DNA of 64,000 nucleotides from Streptomyces natalensis ATCC 27448 (GCF_000935125.1 NZ_JRKI01000009.1:62001-126000), one strand, 5' to 3'; positions 36,732 to 45,895 are shown, counted from the first letter of the stretch. Numbers and translations: made by a program. Notes: generated by a model not told the origin, from the letters alone.

Positions 36732-37577
36732 TCAGTCGTCGATACCGCTGCGTTCCACCCCCGCCACGATGTACCGCTGGAGCAGCAGGAAGACGACGAT
36801 CAGCGGGGCGATCGACACGGCCGCCGCCACGAACAGCTCGTGCAGATTCAGGTTCTGCGCTGTGGTGAACGTCGACAGCGCCACCTGCACCGTCCACGCT
36901 TCCTGGTCCTGCCCGATCACCAGCGGCCACAGGAACGCGTTCCAGGCCCCGATGAACACGATCGTCCCGACCGCGGCGAAGACCGGCCGGGCGTTGGGCA
37001 CGACGATCCGCCAGTACGTCCGCCAGTACCCGAGCCCGTCCACCCGCGCCGCATCTTCCAGCTCTTGCGGAAAACCCAGGAAATATTGCCGGAAGATGAA
37101 GCAAGCGAACGCACTGAACAGCGTCGGAATGACCAGCCCGCGCAGCGTGGAGATCCAGCCGAGCGACGACACCAGCACAAAGCTCGGCACAAACGTCACC
37201 GCCGCCGGGACCATCAGCGTGCCCAGGATCGCGTAGAAGACGACGTTGGCATGCCGGTACGGGATCCGCGCCAGCCCGTACCCGGCGAGCGAGGCGAGCA
37301 CCACCGTGCCGACGGTCGTCGAGACCGCGATCACCGCGGAGTTGAACAGGGCCCGCCCCATGGGCAGGCCCGGGTCCTGGAAGACCTCGGCCAGATGCGA
37401 CCACCGCAGCTCGTGCGGGAAGAACGTCCAGTCGGGCGAGGTGATCTCCCGCTCGGTGGCCAGCCCGTTCCGTACCAGCAGATAGAACGGCACGAGAAAC
37501 AGCAGGGCGAGGGCGATGAGCACCACCACCCGGATCGCCCGCCCGGCCCGTGCGAGGGCATCGTGGGCATCGTGCAC
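36732..37577 (-). CDS. carbohydrate ABC transporter permease (second subunit)
   Basis: 281-aa MalG-type permease with six helices and the EAA loop ELEDAARVDGLGYWRTYWRIVVP (given in full family form; conserved EAA...G). GTG start 10 nt after AAGGAGG; a GTG at 37586 would overlap the upstream stop as GTGA but has almost no spacing to the ribosome site. Last gene of the operon binding protein - permease - permease. No ATPase is encoded here, so a shared MsiK-type ATPase elsewhere is expected. Confidence 0.93.
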   Translation of the reverse strand: MHDAHDALARAGRAIRVVVLIALALLFLVPFYLLVRNGLATEREITSPDWTFFPHELRWSHLAEVFQDPGLPMGRALFNSAVIAVSTTVGTVVLASLAGYGLARIPYRHANVVFYAILGTLMVPAAVTFVPSFVLVSSLGWISTLRGLVIPTLFSAFACFIFRQYFLGFPQELEDAARVDGLGYWRTYWRIVVPNARPVFAAVGTIVFIGAWNAFLWPLVIGQDQEAWTVQVALSTFTTAQNLNLHELFVAAAVSIAPLIVVFLLLQRYIVAGVERSGIDD

Positions 37578-37582
37578 GGCGT

Positions 37583-38533
37583 TCACTCCTCCTTCCGGCC
37601 GAGCCCGAACCAGCGGGCCTGGACAACCGTCGCCACCGCGATGATCAGCGCCAGGATCACCGCGCCCGCACTGCCCAGCCCGAGGTTCTGATCCCGTCCC
37701 AGCGCCGTGTAGTAGAGGTAGACCAACGGCGGCCGGGCGTACGGCGGATAGCCGCGGGCATCGCTCAGCAGGTTGTAGAACTCGTCGAACGCCTGGAACG
37801 CATTGATCACCAGCAGCAGCACCACCGCCACGGACGTGGCCCGCAACTGCGGGAACGTGATGTGCCGAAAGACCTGCCAGCCGGCCCGCGCCCCGTCGAC
37901 CGCCGCCGCCTCGTACAACTGCGGTGAAATCCTTTGCAGCCCCGCAAGAAAAAGAATCATGTAGAAACCGGCTTGCAGCCACAGCCGTACGGTGACGATG
38001 ACCAGCCAGTACCAGGGCGGATGGGTCGTCGACAGCCACGCCGTCTGATCCGCCCCGAACCACCCCAGCACCGTGTTGGCCAGCCCGAACCGCACCCCGT
38101 TGAAGATCGACAGCTTCCAGATCACCGCCGCGACGACATACGAGCAGGCAGTGGGCAGGAAGAACACCGAACGGAAGAACGCCCGGGCCAGGCGCAGCCG
38201 GTTGACCATCAGCGCGAGCGCGAGCGAGAGCACATAGGTCGCCGGCACGATGAAGGCCGTGAACAGTACAAACGTCCCCAGGCTGCTCAGGAACGCACCA
38301 TCGCCGAGCATCGCGGTGTAATTGCCCAGTCCCACGAAGTCGTCGCCCGTGGGCGTCACGGTGTTGTGCGCGTCGAAAAAGCTGAGGTAGAGGCTCCACA
38401 CCAGCGGCACGTACGTGAACAGGCCCAGCCCGATGGCGAACGGCCCGACGAAGACCCAGAACCACAGGTTCCGCCGCTGCGCCCCGAGCGCCCTGGCGAC
38501 GGGCCCACCGGGCCGGACGTCCGCGGCACTCAT
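37583..38533 (-). CDS. carbohydrate ABC transporter permease (first subunit)
   Basis: 316-aa MalF-type permease; helices from FWVFVGPFAIGLGLFTY through LGLGSAGAVILALIIAV, EAA loop LYEAAAVDGARAGWQVFRHI. The ATG overlaps the stop of the binding-protein gene as ATGA. Forms the pore with the second permease; the sugar is unknown because no catabolic gene or LacI regulator lies beside it. Confidence 0.93.
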   Translation of the reverse strand: MSAADVRPGGPVARALGAQRRNLWFWVFVGPFAIGLGLFTYVPLVWSLYLSFFDAHNTVTPTGDDFVGLGNYTAMLGDGAFLSSLGTFVLFTAFIVPATYVLSLALALMVNRLRLARAFFRSVFFLPTACSYVVAAVIWKLSIFNGVRFGLANTVLGWFGADQTAWLSTTHPPWYWLVIVTVRLWLQAGFYMILFLAGLQRISPQLYEAAAVDGARAGWQVFRHITFPQLRATSVAVVLLLVINAFQAFDEFYNLLSDARGYPPYARPPLVYLYYTALGRDQNLGLGSAGAVILALIIAVATVVQARWFGLGRKEE

Positions 38534-39831
38534 GCCCGGGACTTCTTCTTGACCCGCTGCAACTCGGCGTTGACCTTGCGCACCACGCCCTTCAGCTCGG
38601 TCTCCGGGTTCGCACCGTCCTTGATGATCCGGCTCAGCGCGTCCTGATAGGCGGTGCGGTCCGCGGTGGTCCACAGCAGCGGTTCGGCATGGCCGTGCTC
38701 CGTCGCAAACCGCACCGCATCCGCGGCGGCACCGTGCTGCAACTGTTTGGCGTTCTTTGCAAGCGAGAGCCGCGCCGGGATGTGGAACCCGTAGGACAGC
38801 GCAAAGTCTTGCTGAAAGTCAGTCCGCTCCACCCAGAGCCACCGTGCGAAAGCCTTTGCAGCCGCCTTGCGCTTGCTGCGCGCACTGACGGCGGAACCAT
38901 AGGCGCCCACCGGTACCGCGGGCCTTCCGCCGCTTCCGTCCCGCGGAAACGGCAGCACCCCGAAGTCGTCCCCCAACGCCTTCTTGACCATCGGCAGCGC
39001 CCACAGTCCCGACCACTGCATCGCCGTCAGCCCCTGGACGAAGGCGGCCGGATCGGACCAGTCCGTGGGCGCACCCAGCAGCAACGACTTGTCCGCGTAC
39101 AGCTGCCGGATCTTCCCCAACGCCCGCGCCGCCGCCGGATCGTCGAACCCGGCCCTGCCGTCGTCGCCGATCAGGCTCAGCCCCGCGGCGAACAACGGGG
39201 TCCCGGCCAGCACCCCCGCCCCGCCGTCATTCCCCAGGAACAGCCCTTTGGTCTTCTTCGTGGTCAGCGTCCCGGCCGCGTCCACCAACTCGTCCAGCGT
39301 CTGCGGCGGTGCCACCCCGCCCGCCTTCAGCAAACTCTTGCGGTAATACAGCAATTGCAGGTCAACGGTTTGCGGAATGCCCCAGATCCGGTCCTGCCAG
39401 ATCTTGGGCGCCAGTACCGCCTGGTTGAAGTCGTCCTTGACCGGCTCGACTTCGGCGGTCAGATCCACGACCTGTCCACCCTGGATCTGGTCCAGCAACG
39501 GCCCGTTGACCTCGAACACATCCGGCCCGGAGTCGGTCAGCAGCGCGGCCGCCGTCTGCCGGTCGTAGTCCCCCGGCCGCCACTGCACGCGGACCTCGGC
39601 CTTCTTGTACGCGGCGGCGTACCGCTGCACGGCCTGCTGGGTCCCCGGCTCCCCGTACTGGTGATACCACTGACTGATCTCTGGCCCCGAACCCCCGGCG
39701 CCCCGACCCGTGTTGGACCCACAGGCAACGAGCGCCCCGCCGAGCGCGATCCCCCCGGCACCGGCCAGCACGCGCCGTCGGCCCGGTCCATCGCCGACAC
39801 CCGAACCCGAACCCGAACTCGAACCCGACAT
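38530..39831 (-). CDS. ABC sugar-binding lipoprotein, Tat-type signal
   Basis: 433-aa family 1 solute-binding protein. Twin-arginine-like signal RRRVLAGAGG followed by lipobox LVAC, then QWYHQYGEPGTQQAVQRY, GPDVFEVN, LYYRKSLL and the usual hinge segments. ATG with GAGGGG about 10 nt upstream. First gene of the importer operon. A 14-bp tandem repeat array starts 18 bp upstream, where the promoter should be. Confidence 0.93.
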   Translation of the reverse strand: MSGSSSGSGSGVGDGPGRRRVLAGAGGIALGGALVACGSNTGRGAGGSGPEISQWYHQYGEPGTQQAVQRYAAAYKKAEVRVQWRPGDYDRQTAAALLTDSGPDVFEVNGPLLDQIQGGQVVDLTAEVEPVKDDFNQAVLAPKIWQDRIWGIPQTVDLQLLYYRKSLLKAGGVAPPQTLDELVDAAGTLTTKKTKGLFLGNDGGAGVLAGTPLFAAGLSLIGDDGRAGFDDPAAARALGKIRQLYADKSLLLGAPTDWSDPAAFVQGLTAMQWSGLWALPMVKKALGDDFGVLPFPRDGSGGRPAVPVGAYGSAVSARSKRKAAAKAFARWLWVERTDFQQDFALSYGFHIPARLSLAKNAKQLQHGAAADAVRFATEHGHAEPLLWTTADRTAYQDALSRIIKDGANPETELKGVVRKVNAELQRVKKKSRA

Positions 39832-39849
39832 GGAAGTCCGCCCCTCGTG

Positions 39850-39919
39850 GTCATGCGCCTGCCGTCATGCGCCTGTGGTCATGTACCTGTGGTCGTGCGC
39901 CTGCGGTCCTGTGCCCGTG
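39850..39919. repeat. five 14-bp tandem repeats upstream of the sugar-binding-protein gene
   Basis: Consensus GTCATGCGCCTGTG; copies at 39850, 39864, 39878, 39892 and 39906, then a partial sixth. Followed by an odd palindrome TGATCG-T-CGATCA at 39934-39946. In the promoter region of the importer operon. Confidence 0.88.
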
Positions 39920-40078
39920 GTCGTGGCCCCGCATGATCGTCGATCACATACGCCCGACCACTGTGCCCCACGGGTGTGAAGTACGCATTGCACCTGGACG
40001 AATCGGCGCGGGGGACCGGCCCGGGGGACCGGCCCGAGGAATCGGCCTGCGGAGCCCGCGCCTAGGGACCGGCCCCGC

Positions 40079-40384
40079 TCACGAATCGGGATACGCCACC
40101 GCGACCTGCATCCCGCACGCATCGCACCAAAAAGCCCATCCGTTGGCATCCACGGCATGCGAGCCGCACCCCATGCACGGATCGGACACGAAGTTGGCCA
40201 GCGTCATCCCCTGACTGGTCCGCCGTGGCGCCGTCTGCCGCTCCAGCGCATAACAGGGAATGCACAGCCCGCCCGCCGTACCGGGAAGCTTCATATTCCG
40301 CAGCTCACAGTGCGTACAGCGCATTCTGTTGACGTACTCGGGGGGCAGTGCCCGCAGCCGGTTGCCCTCACGGGGGGTCGTCAC
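40079..40384 (-). CDS. small zinc-ribbon protein
   Basis: 101 aa with four CxxC pairs (CTHC, CIPC, CMGC, CDAC), enough for two zinc ribbons. GTG start (MTTPREGN) with GAGGAC and AGGAGG upstream. The second gene of a two-gene unit: 15 bp after the tiny zinc-finger gene, whose stop TAG overlaps the ribosome site. No enzymatic domain; might bind nucleic acid or protein. Conservation could not be checked. Confidence 0.78.
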   Translation of the reverse strand: MTTPREGNRLRALPPEYVNRMRCTHCELRNMKLPGTAGGLCIPCYALERQTAPRRTSQGMTLANFVSDPCMGCGSHAVDANGWAFWCDACGMQVAVAYPDS

Positions 40385-40399
40385 GTCCTCGTCCGCCTC

Positions 40400-40531
40400 C
40401 TACGCCGGCACCGTGCCGGTGCCCATGCACCGCGAGCACTGCGTCGTGGTGATGTTGCCGCCCTGTGTCTCCCACTCGACGGCACCGGTTCCCCGGCACT
40501 CCTCACACGGCACTTCGGGCGGCATCGTCAT
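40400..40531 (-). CDS. 43-aa DnaJ-type zinc-finger micro-protein
   Basis: MTMPPEVPCEECRGTG followed, after 16 residues, by CSRCMGTG: two CxxCxGxG motifs, exactly the repeats that make one zinc centre in DnaJ. 43 aa only; an ATG two codons later (MPPEVP) is possible. No clear ribosome site, only AAG near the start. Sits directly in front of the zinc-ribbon gene on the same strand. Frame, motif spacing and codon use argue it is real. Confidence 0.75.
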   Translation of the reverse strand: MTMPPEVPCEECRGTGAVEWETQGGNITTTQCSRCMGTGTVPA

Positions 40532-40776
40532 ACTTCAAGAATTCCACGCCCGGTTACGCCCCGTCAGGGCGTTGTCACTACGGCCTCAACCTCTGTGGGA
40601 ACGGACAAGGGCGCGAGTTGGACGGTCCGACGACGAGGGCGTGCGCGGCGCGTATGCCGGACGCCGAGGGGGAGTTGGCCTGCCGTGGGGTCATGACGAC
40701 GGATGCCTGACCCCGTACGGTCAGTCCTCTGCGGGCGGCGACGGACGCCGCCCGCCGCCAGGAGAGAGGGACACAT

Positions 40777-41073
40777 ATGCGTCGCACCGTCTTCGCCCTC
40801 GGCACCCTCGCCACCGCCGCGGTGTTCGGCCTCGCCGCACCGGGCTCCGCCTACGCGGCCGACGGCTTCCTGATCGTCAACGGCTCCCCGCACTTCCACC
40901 CCAGTGGCTGCTACCCGGCCGGCGACGACTCCCCGACCACCGTGGCCAACCGCACCCACGACGCCATCGCCTACATCTTCACGGGACCCCACTGCACGGG
41001 TGAGGTCGACTCCACGGTCCGCCCGGGCAGGTTCGCCGAATCCGATGCCGGCGCGAGCGTCTGGATCGACTGA
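40777..41073 (+). CDS. small secreted protein
   Basis: 98 aa; signal peptide RRTVFALGTLATAAVFGLAA with cleavage near AYAAD. Mature part has two Cys (GCYPAG and PHCTGEV) likely forming a disulfide, and no catalytic motif. AGGAGAGAGG-type ribosome site 7-8 nt upstream of ATG. Function unknown. Convergent with the mycothiol-family gene. Confidence 0.85.
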   Translation: MRRTVFALGTLATAAVFGLAAPGSAYAADGFLIVNGSPHFHPSGCYPAGDDSPTTVANRTHDAIAYIFTGPHCTGEVDSTVRPGRFAESDAGASVWID

Positions 41074-41130
41074 CGGGGCGCAATCCCGGGCCGTGTCGGC
41101 ACAGCGGAGGTCTGCCCGCGGCCGGGACGG

Positions 41131-41961
41131 TCAGGCGAAGATCACCTCCGCCAGCCAGAAATCGAGGAGCTCCGCGTCCCCCTGGATCTCGTACGACGCG
41201 GTGTCGGCCGGGCGACGGCCGTAGACGAGGAGCAGGAGGTCGGTCAGTGGGGCGCTGACCGAGACCGCGGCCGGTCCGGGGGAGCGGCGCCAGGCGAGGC
41301 TGTCGCCGGTGAGGTCGACGAACCAGTCGGCGGCGGCTTCGGGCGGGGTGTCGGTGGCGTGGAAGTGGAGGGTGCGGCCGGGGCCGAGGAGGGCGCGGCG
41401 CTCGGGGTGGTGGTCGAACATCTCGGGCAGGGAGCCGAGTTCCATCCATTCGTCGAGCGCGTCGAGGGCGACGCGCCGGTCGACGGTGAAGTCCGTGCCG
41501 AGGGTCAGTGTGACGTCGGCGCGGTGGATGACCGTTTCGTGGGCCATACGGCGGGCGAAGAAGCGGGTCGTGCCGGAGGGGAGCGGGGTCCAGATCCGGG
41601 TGTCGGGGCCGGCGCTGCGGAGGGTGTCGGCGAGCTGCCGGGCGCCCGTGGTGAGCCAGGTGGCCAGCTCGGACGGGGTCTGCGTGGTGTCGCGCGGGAG
41701 GGTGCGGAGGGCGGTGTCGGGCGGCGGCTCGGCGGCCCGGGTCCGGACGATCTCCGCTACCCAGCGGTGAGCCTCGCCCAGGTGGTGCAGCAGCTGGGCG
41801 AGGTTCCAGTCCGGACAGGAGGGGACGGCGGAGGAGAGGGGGCAGGGGCCGGAGGCCGAGGGCCCGGCGGGCACCGCGGTGGCGGTCAGGGCGGATGCCA
41901 GCAGCGTGGTCTGGTGGGTGATTTCGGTGCAGTGGTCGTCATAGCTCAGCGTGAGATTCAT
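41131..41961 (-). CDS. maleylpyruvate isomerase family mycothiol-dependent enzyme
   Basis: 276 aa. N-terminal DinB-like four-helix bundle with the CPDWNLAQLLHHLGEAHRWV signature and a metal-binding pattern (His in LHHLGEAH and AHETVIHRAD), followed by a C-terminal MDMPI domain (AAADWFVDLTGDSLAWRRS). Family members use mycothiol in detoxification or isomerisation. ATG with GAGAGAC upstream. Substrate unknown. Confidence 0.88.
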   Translation of the reverse strand: MNLTLSYDDHCTEITHQTTLLASALTATAVPAGPSASGPCPLSSAVPSCPDWNLAQLLHHLGEAHRWVAEIVRTRAAEPPPDTALRTLPRDTTQTPSELATWLTTGARQLADTLRSAGPDTRIWTPLPSGTTRFFARRMAHETVIHRADVTLTLGTDFTVDRRVALDALDEWMELGSLPEMFDHHPERRALLGPGRTLHFHATDTPPEAAADWFVDLTGDSLAWRRSPGPAAVSVSAPLTDLLLLVYGRRPADTASYEIQGDAELLDFWLAEVIFA

Positions 41962-42022
41962 GTCTCTCACGGTAAAGGCGACCACTGACAACGGCCGTCA
42001 TCCCACCCGCGGGGCCACCCCC

Positions 42023-43918
42023 TCACCCCTCACGCCCCGCCGCCTCCAGCCGAAACCGCAACCGGCAGATGGCCGCATCCGTATGGCGCCGCACCGCGTG
42101 GGCGACCACCGCGCCGCGCTGGTTCTGGAGCAGGCGTTGCCAGAGGTGGGCGGGCTCGGCCTCGGGGATCAGGACCGTGATGCGGGTGGCCGATCGATGG
42201 GCCGTCAGGGTGCGTACGTAGTCGGCTATGGGGCGGCCGACGGAGCGGGTGCGGGAGGGGAGTTCGAGGAGGTCCACGCCCGGGTTCCACAGTTCCCAGT
42301 CGCGGCGCAGGGCATCGGCGGCCGGGCGGTCCTCGGGGTCGTCGTGGGTGACGGTGACCGCGATCACCTCGTCGCCCAGGGACACCGCCGCGTTCAGCGC
42401 CTCGGAGGTGAGGAGGGAGAGGTGGGACACGGGGACGACGACGAGGGAGTGGGCGGCGTGCGGGCCCTCGGGGACGCGGCCCAGTCCCAGCCGCTCGCCG
42501 ATCCGGCCGTAGGCGCGGTGGACGGCCTCGAAGGCCAGGACGAGGAGGGGGAGGGCGAGGGCGATCAGCCAGGCGCCGTCGGCGAATTTGGTGCCGGTGA
42601 CGATGACGGCCGAGACGCCGGTGAGCACGGCGCCGAAACCGTTGAGGGCGGCCTTGGCGCGCCAGCCGCGGGAGCGCACGCCGTACCAGTGGCGGACCAT
42701 GCCCACCTGGCAGAGGGTGAAGCCGACGAAGACCCCGATGGCGAAGAGGGGGACAAGGGTGTTGACGTCGCCGCCGGAGAAGACGAGGAGGGCCGCTGCC
42801 ACGGCGGCGAGGGCGAGGACGCCATGACGGTGCACCTGGCGGTCCGCCTTCAGGCCGAAGACATGGGGGAGGTAGTTGTCGCGGGCGAGCAGGCTCATGA
42901 GGACCGGCAGGCCGCCGAAGGAGGTGTTGGCGGCGAGGGCGAGAAGCACCATGGTGGCGAACTGGACGACGTAGAAAGCCCAGTTGTGGCCGAAGGAGGC
43001 GTCCGCGAGCTGGGCGAGGACGGTGACGCCCTCGACCGGCTGGAGGTGGAAGCGGCCTATCAGGAGCGACAGGCCGATCAGCATGACGCCCAGGAGGGCG
43101 CCGAGGGCGACCTCGGTGCGCTGGGCGCGCTTGCGGGCCGGGGCCCGGAAGGACGGCACCGCGTTGGCGACCGCCTCGACGCCGGTCAGCGCGGAGCAGC
43201 CGGAGGCGAACGCCTTCAGGAGGAGCAGGGCGCCGACGCCGGTGGCGTTGTGGGCCAGGACGGAGGCGTGCCCGTCGGCGGTGACGGTGGAGGCCGGGGC
43301 GTCTCGGAAGAGGCCGACGACGACCATCGCGAGGATGGCGGCGATGAACACCGCGGTGGGGAGGAGGAACGCCTTTGCCGAGTCGACGATGCCGCGCAGG
43401 TTGATGGCGGTGATGAGGACCAGAACGGCGAGGCAGACCCAGAGGCGGTCGCCGTAGAGGGCGGGAAAGGCGGAGGTGAGCGCCGCCACGCCCGCCGTCA
43501 CCGAGACGGCGACGTTCAGCACGTAGTCCAGGATCAGCGAGGCGGCGGCCACCAGGGCGGTGCGATGGCCCAGATGGGCCTTGGCGACCGCGTACGAACC
43601 GCCCCCGTTGGGGAAGGCGGCGATCACCTGGCGGTACGAGGCGACCAGTACGGCGAGCAGGGCGGCGATGGCCAGGGTGACGGGCAGCGTGAAGCCGAGC
43701 CCGTACGCGCCGGCCGCGGCCAGGACCAGGACGATCGACTCCGGTCCGTAGGCGACGGAGGCCATGGCGTCGAGGGAGAGGGCGGCCAGGCCCTGGAGGG
43801 CGGTGAGCCGGTGGCGGTCGCCCGCCGCGTCTGCGGTGGGGCGCGCCGGGGTATCCGGAGGCTCCTCGGTATCCGGGAGTTCCTCGGGCCGGCTGCCGGA
43901 CTGGGACACCGTCGACAT
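42023..43918 (-). CDS. KimA-type potassium/amino-acid-family (APC) transporter
   Basis: 631 aa. Twelve hydrophobic segments of the APC fold (ALSSLD-type helix 1: LAALSLDAMASVAYGPES; FPNGGGSYAVAKAHLG; FASGCSALTGVEAVANAVPSF), then a ~150-residue cytoplasmic USP-like domain (HAAHSLVVVPVSHLSLLTSEAL). This architecture is KimA, a high-affinity K+ importer in other bacteria that binds c-di-AMP through the C-terminus. GGAGG 9 nt before ATG. Identity as K+ importer rather than amino-acid transporter is inferred from architecture. Confidence 0.85.
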   Translation of the reverse strand: MSTVSQSGSRPEELPDTEEPPDTPARPTADAAGDRHRLTALQGLAALSLDAMASVAYGPESIVLVLAAAGAYGLGFTLPVTLAIAALLAVLVASYRQVIAAFPNGGGSYAVAKAHLGHRTALVAAASLILDYVLNVAVSVTAGVAALTSAFPALYGDRLWVCLAVLVLITAINLRGIVDSAKAFLLPTAVFIAAILAMVVVGLFRDAPASTVTADGHASVLAHNATGVGALLLLKAFASGCSALTGVEAVANAVPSFRAPARKRAQRTEVALGALLGVMLIGLSLLIGRFHLQPVEGVTVLAQLADASFGHNWAFYVVQFATMVLLALAANTSFGGLPVLMSLLARDNYLPHVFGLKADRQVHRHGVLALAAVAAALLVFSGGDVNTLVPLFAIGVFVGFTLCQVGMVRHWYGVRSRGWRAKAALNGFGAVLTGVSAVIVTGTKFADGAWLIALALPLLVLAFEAVHRAYGRIGERLGLGRVPEGPHAAHSLVVVPVSHLSLLTSEALNAAVSLGDEVIAVTVTHDDPEDRPAADALRRDWELWNPGVDLLELPSRTRSVGRPIADYVRTLTAHRSATRITVLIPEAEPAHLWQRLLQNQRGAVVAHAVRRHTDAAICRLRFRLEAAGREG

Positions 43919-44184
43919 GGTTCTTCGTACCTCCGTGCGGTACTGGGTGGGACCCGCCCAGCGTCGGGGGCGTTCCGGGCGTGTTCCGCCGCCACTAGCG
44001 TCCCCTTGGCGGGGGAGGGGGCGATCCTCACGGTTTTTTGACGCGCGGGACGCCGACGAACGGGAGGCCGACGAGATGCCGTCGTCAACGCCGTGTCATG
44101 ATTCCGCGGCGTCGTATCAGCGCACCGTCAACGTCTCGGCCCCTGGTCACGGGGGCCGGAACCCGCCGTCCTAGCGTCATCGCC

Positions 44185-44820
44185 ATGCGACAGCGACACG
44201 GCCACGGGCCGGACTCGGTACGGGTGGCGAAGCGGCCCGCGATGCGGTCGGCGACACCGCCGCTGCGCGCCGGCGACGGCGGATCGCCCGCCCACGACCG
44301 GACCTGGGCGTCCGATCTGCGCGCCGCGCTGTGGTGTGCGGCCGCGCTGCTGGCCCTGATCCTGCTCGTCGACTTCGGCAAGGGGACGCTCACACCGCTG
44401 CGCCTGCTGTACTGGACGGCCGTCGCGCTGGTGTTCCCGGCGCTGCTCTGCCCGCCCCGGGTCACGGCCTCCGGGCACCGGCTGGTGTCCCGCGGCCTTC
44501 TGCGCACCCGGACGGTACGCACCGATCTGCTGGTCCGCGCCGTGTGCCACGACACCATGGCGCCGCGTCTGCTGCTCCACGACGCCCTCGGCGGCCGGGT
44601 CGAACTCGACCTCAAGGTCCTGACCGCGAACCCGCTCCTGTGGCACCACGTCGACCAGGGCGTACGCCGCTCCCGCGCCCGCGGGCTGCTCCGCGGCGGC
44701 GCGGCCTCGCTCCGGGCGCTGGCGGACCGGATCGACGGGGCGGGGGCGCGGGCGGTGTTCGAGGCGTCGGGGATGGACGTGCAGGGGCCGGGGCCGGGGC
44801 CGGGCACCGACAGGCCGTAG
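44185..44820 (+). CDS. two-helix membrane protein, unknown
   Basis: 211 aa. Basic N-terminus, two adjacent membrane helices (LRAALWCAAALLALILLVDFG and LLYWTAVALVFPALLC), then a soluble PH-like domain (HRLVSRGLLRTRTVRTDLL). No ribosome site; TAGCGT (44172-44177) ends 7 nt before the ATG, so a leaderless message is plausible. Divergent from the KimA-like gene. Function unknown. Confidence 0.72.
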   Translation: MRQRHGHGPDSVRVAKRPAMRSATPPLRAGDGGSPAHDRTWASDLRAALWCAAALLALILLVDFGKGTLTPLRLLYWTAVALVFPALLCPPRVTASGHRLVSRGLLRTRTVRTDLLVRAVCHDTMAPRLLLHDALGGRVELDLKVLTANPLLWHHVDQGVRRSRARGLLRGGAASLRALADRIDGAGARAVFEASGMDVQGPGPGPGTDRP

Positions 44821-44826
44821 ACCGAA

Positions 44827-44943
44827 GCCGTCAGCCGTCAGCCGTCAGCCGTCAGCCGTCAGCTGTCAGCCGCGGGCCAGGCCCCGGACCGGCCCCGGAC
44901 CAGGCCCCGGACCGGCCCCGGACCAGGCCCCGGACCGGTCCGC
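44827..44943. repeat. two abutting tandem repeat arrays
   Basis: First array: five exact GCCGTCA units plus GCTGTCA (44827-44868). Second: 23-bp unit CCAGGCCCCGGACCGG... at 44877-44899 and 44900-44922 (identical), then a partial third. They fill the gap between two convergent genes. Confidence 0.92.
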
Positions 44944-44953
44944 CGGCCCCCGA

Positions 44954-45895
44954 TCAGGCCGCAGCCGCCGGCGAGAAGTCGAACCGCACCCCGGTGAACT
45001 CCTCCGAAGCGGTCCACAGCCGCTCCCCCGCCGCGTCCTTCTTCGTCCACGGTGCGCGGAAGCACGGGGCCGGGGCACCCCGCAGTCCGCTCCGCGGGCC
45101 GACGAAGGAATCCGGGCGCATATGGGGCGCGGTGGCGGCGCAGAGGGTGCCGAGGGCGCCGCCGTCGGGGGACTGGCCGATCAGGCGGTTGCCGATGGCG
45201 ATGGCGCGTTCGGCGGAGGTGCGGCCCTCCATACGGGCGCCCGCGGCCTGGAGGTTGGTGGCGGCGTAGCCCGGGTGCGCGGCGGCCGCGACGACCTGCG
45301 AGCCGGCCGCGGCCAGGCGGCGGGACAGCTCGTGGGTGAAGAGGAGATTGGCGCTCTTGGAGCGGGCGTAGGCGATCCAACGGCGGTAGGAGCGCTCGCT
45401 GTTGAGGTCGTCGAGGTCGATGTCGGACAGGGCGTGCAGCATGCTGGAGACGGTGACCACCCGGGCGCCCGGGGTGGCGAGCAGCTTGGGCAGCAGCAGG
45501 CCGGTCAGCGCGAAATGACCGAGGTGGTTGGTGCCGAACTGCATCTCGAAGCCGTCCGCGGTGGTGCGGTACGGCAGCGCCATCACGCCCGCGTTGTTGA
45601 TGAGCAGGTCGAGACGGTCGCCGTCGAAGGTGTCCAGACCGGCCGCGAAGTCCCGCACGGAGGACAGATCGGCCAGGTCGAGCGGCCGGAACTCGACCTC
45701 GGCGGTGGGAACTTCGCTGCGCAGCCGGTCCAGCGCCGCACCGCCGCGCGCCTCATTGCGGCAGGCCAGCACCACGCGGGCGCCACAGCGTGCCAGTTCG
45801 CGCGCCGTGACATAGCCGAGGCCGCTGTTGGCACCCGTGACGACCACGGAACGGCCGGTCTGGTCGGGGATATGGCTGGTGTTCCACCGGGTCAC
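44954..45895 (-). CDS. short-chain dehydrogenase/reductase
   Basis: 313-aa NAD(P)-dependent SDR of the retinol-dehydrogenase-like type. TGANSGLG (20-27), LINNAG (98-103), active-site Ser150/151 and YARSK (Tyr176, Lys180). GTG start with GAGGAG 6 nt upstream. Single gene; a strong downstream repeat region separates it from the convergent membrane protein gene. Substrate unknown. Confidence 0.92.
   Translation of the reverse strand: MTRWNTSHIPDQTGRSVVVTGANSGLGYVTARELARCGARVVLACRNEARGGAALDRLRSEVPTAEVEFRPLDLADLSSVRDFAAGLDTFDGDRLDLLINNAGVMALPYRTTADGFEMQFGTNHLGHFALTGLLLPKLLATPGARVVTVSSMLHALSDIDLDDLNSERSYRRWIAYARSKSANLLFTHELSRRLAAAGSQVVAAAAHPGYAATNLQAAGARMEGRTSAERAIAIGNRLIGQSPDGGALGTLCAATAPHMRPDSFVGPRSGLRGAPAPCFRAPWTKKDAAGERLWTASEEFTGVRFDFSPAAAA

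Noticed and set aside
40532..40776. Frames between the zinc-finger genes and the secreted protein
   Set aside because: Short frames on both strands, no motif and no ribosome site; region likely holds the promoter of the secreted-protein gene.
43919..44184. c-di-AMP (ydaO) riboswitch upstream of the KimA-like gene
   Set aside because: No convincing conserved core seen by eye; a covariance search would decide.
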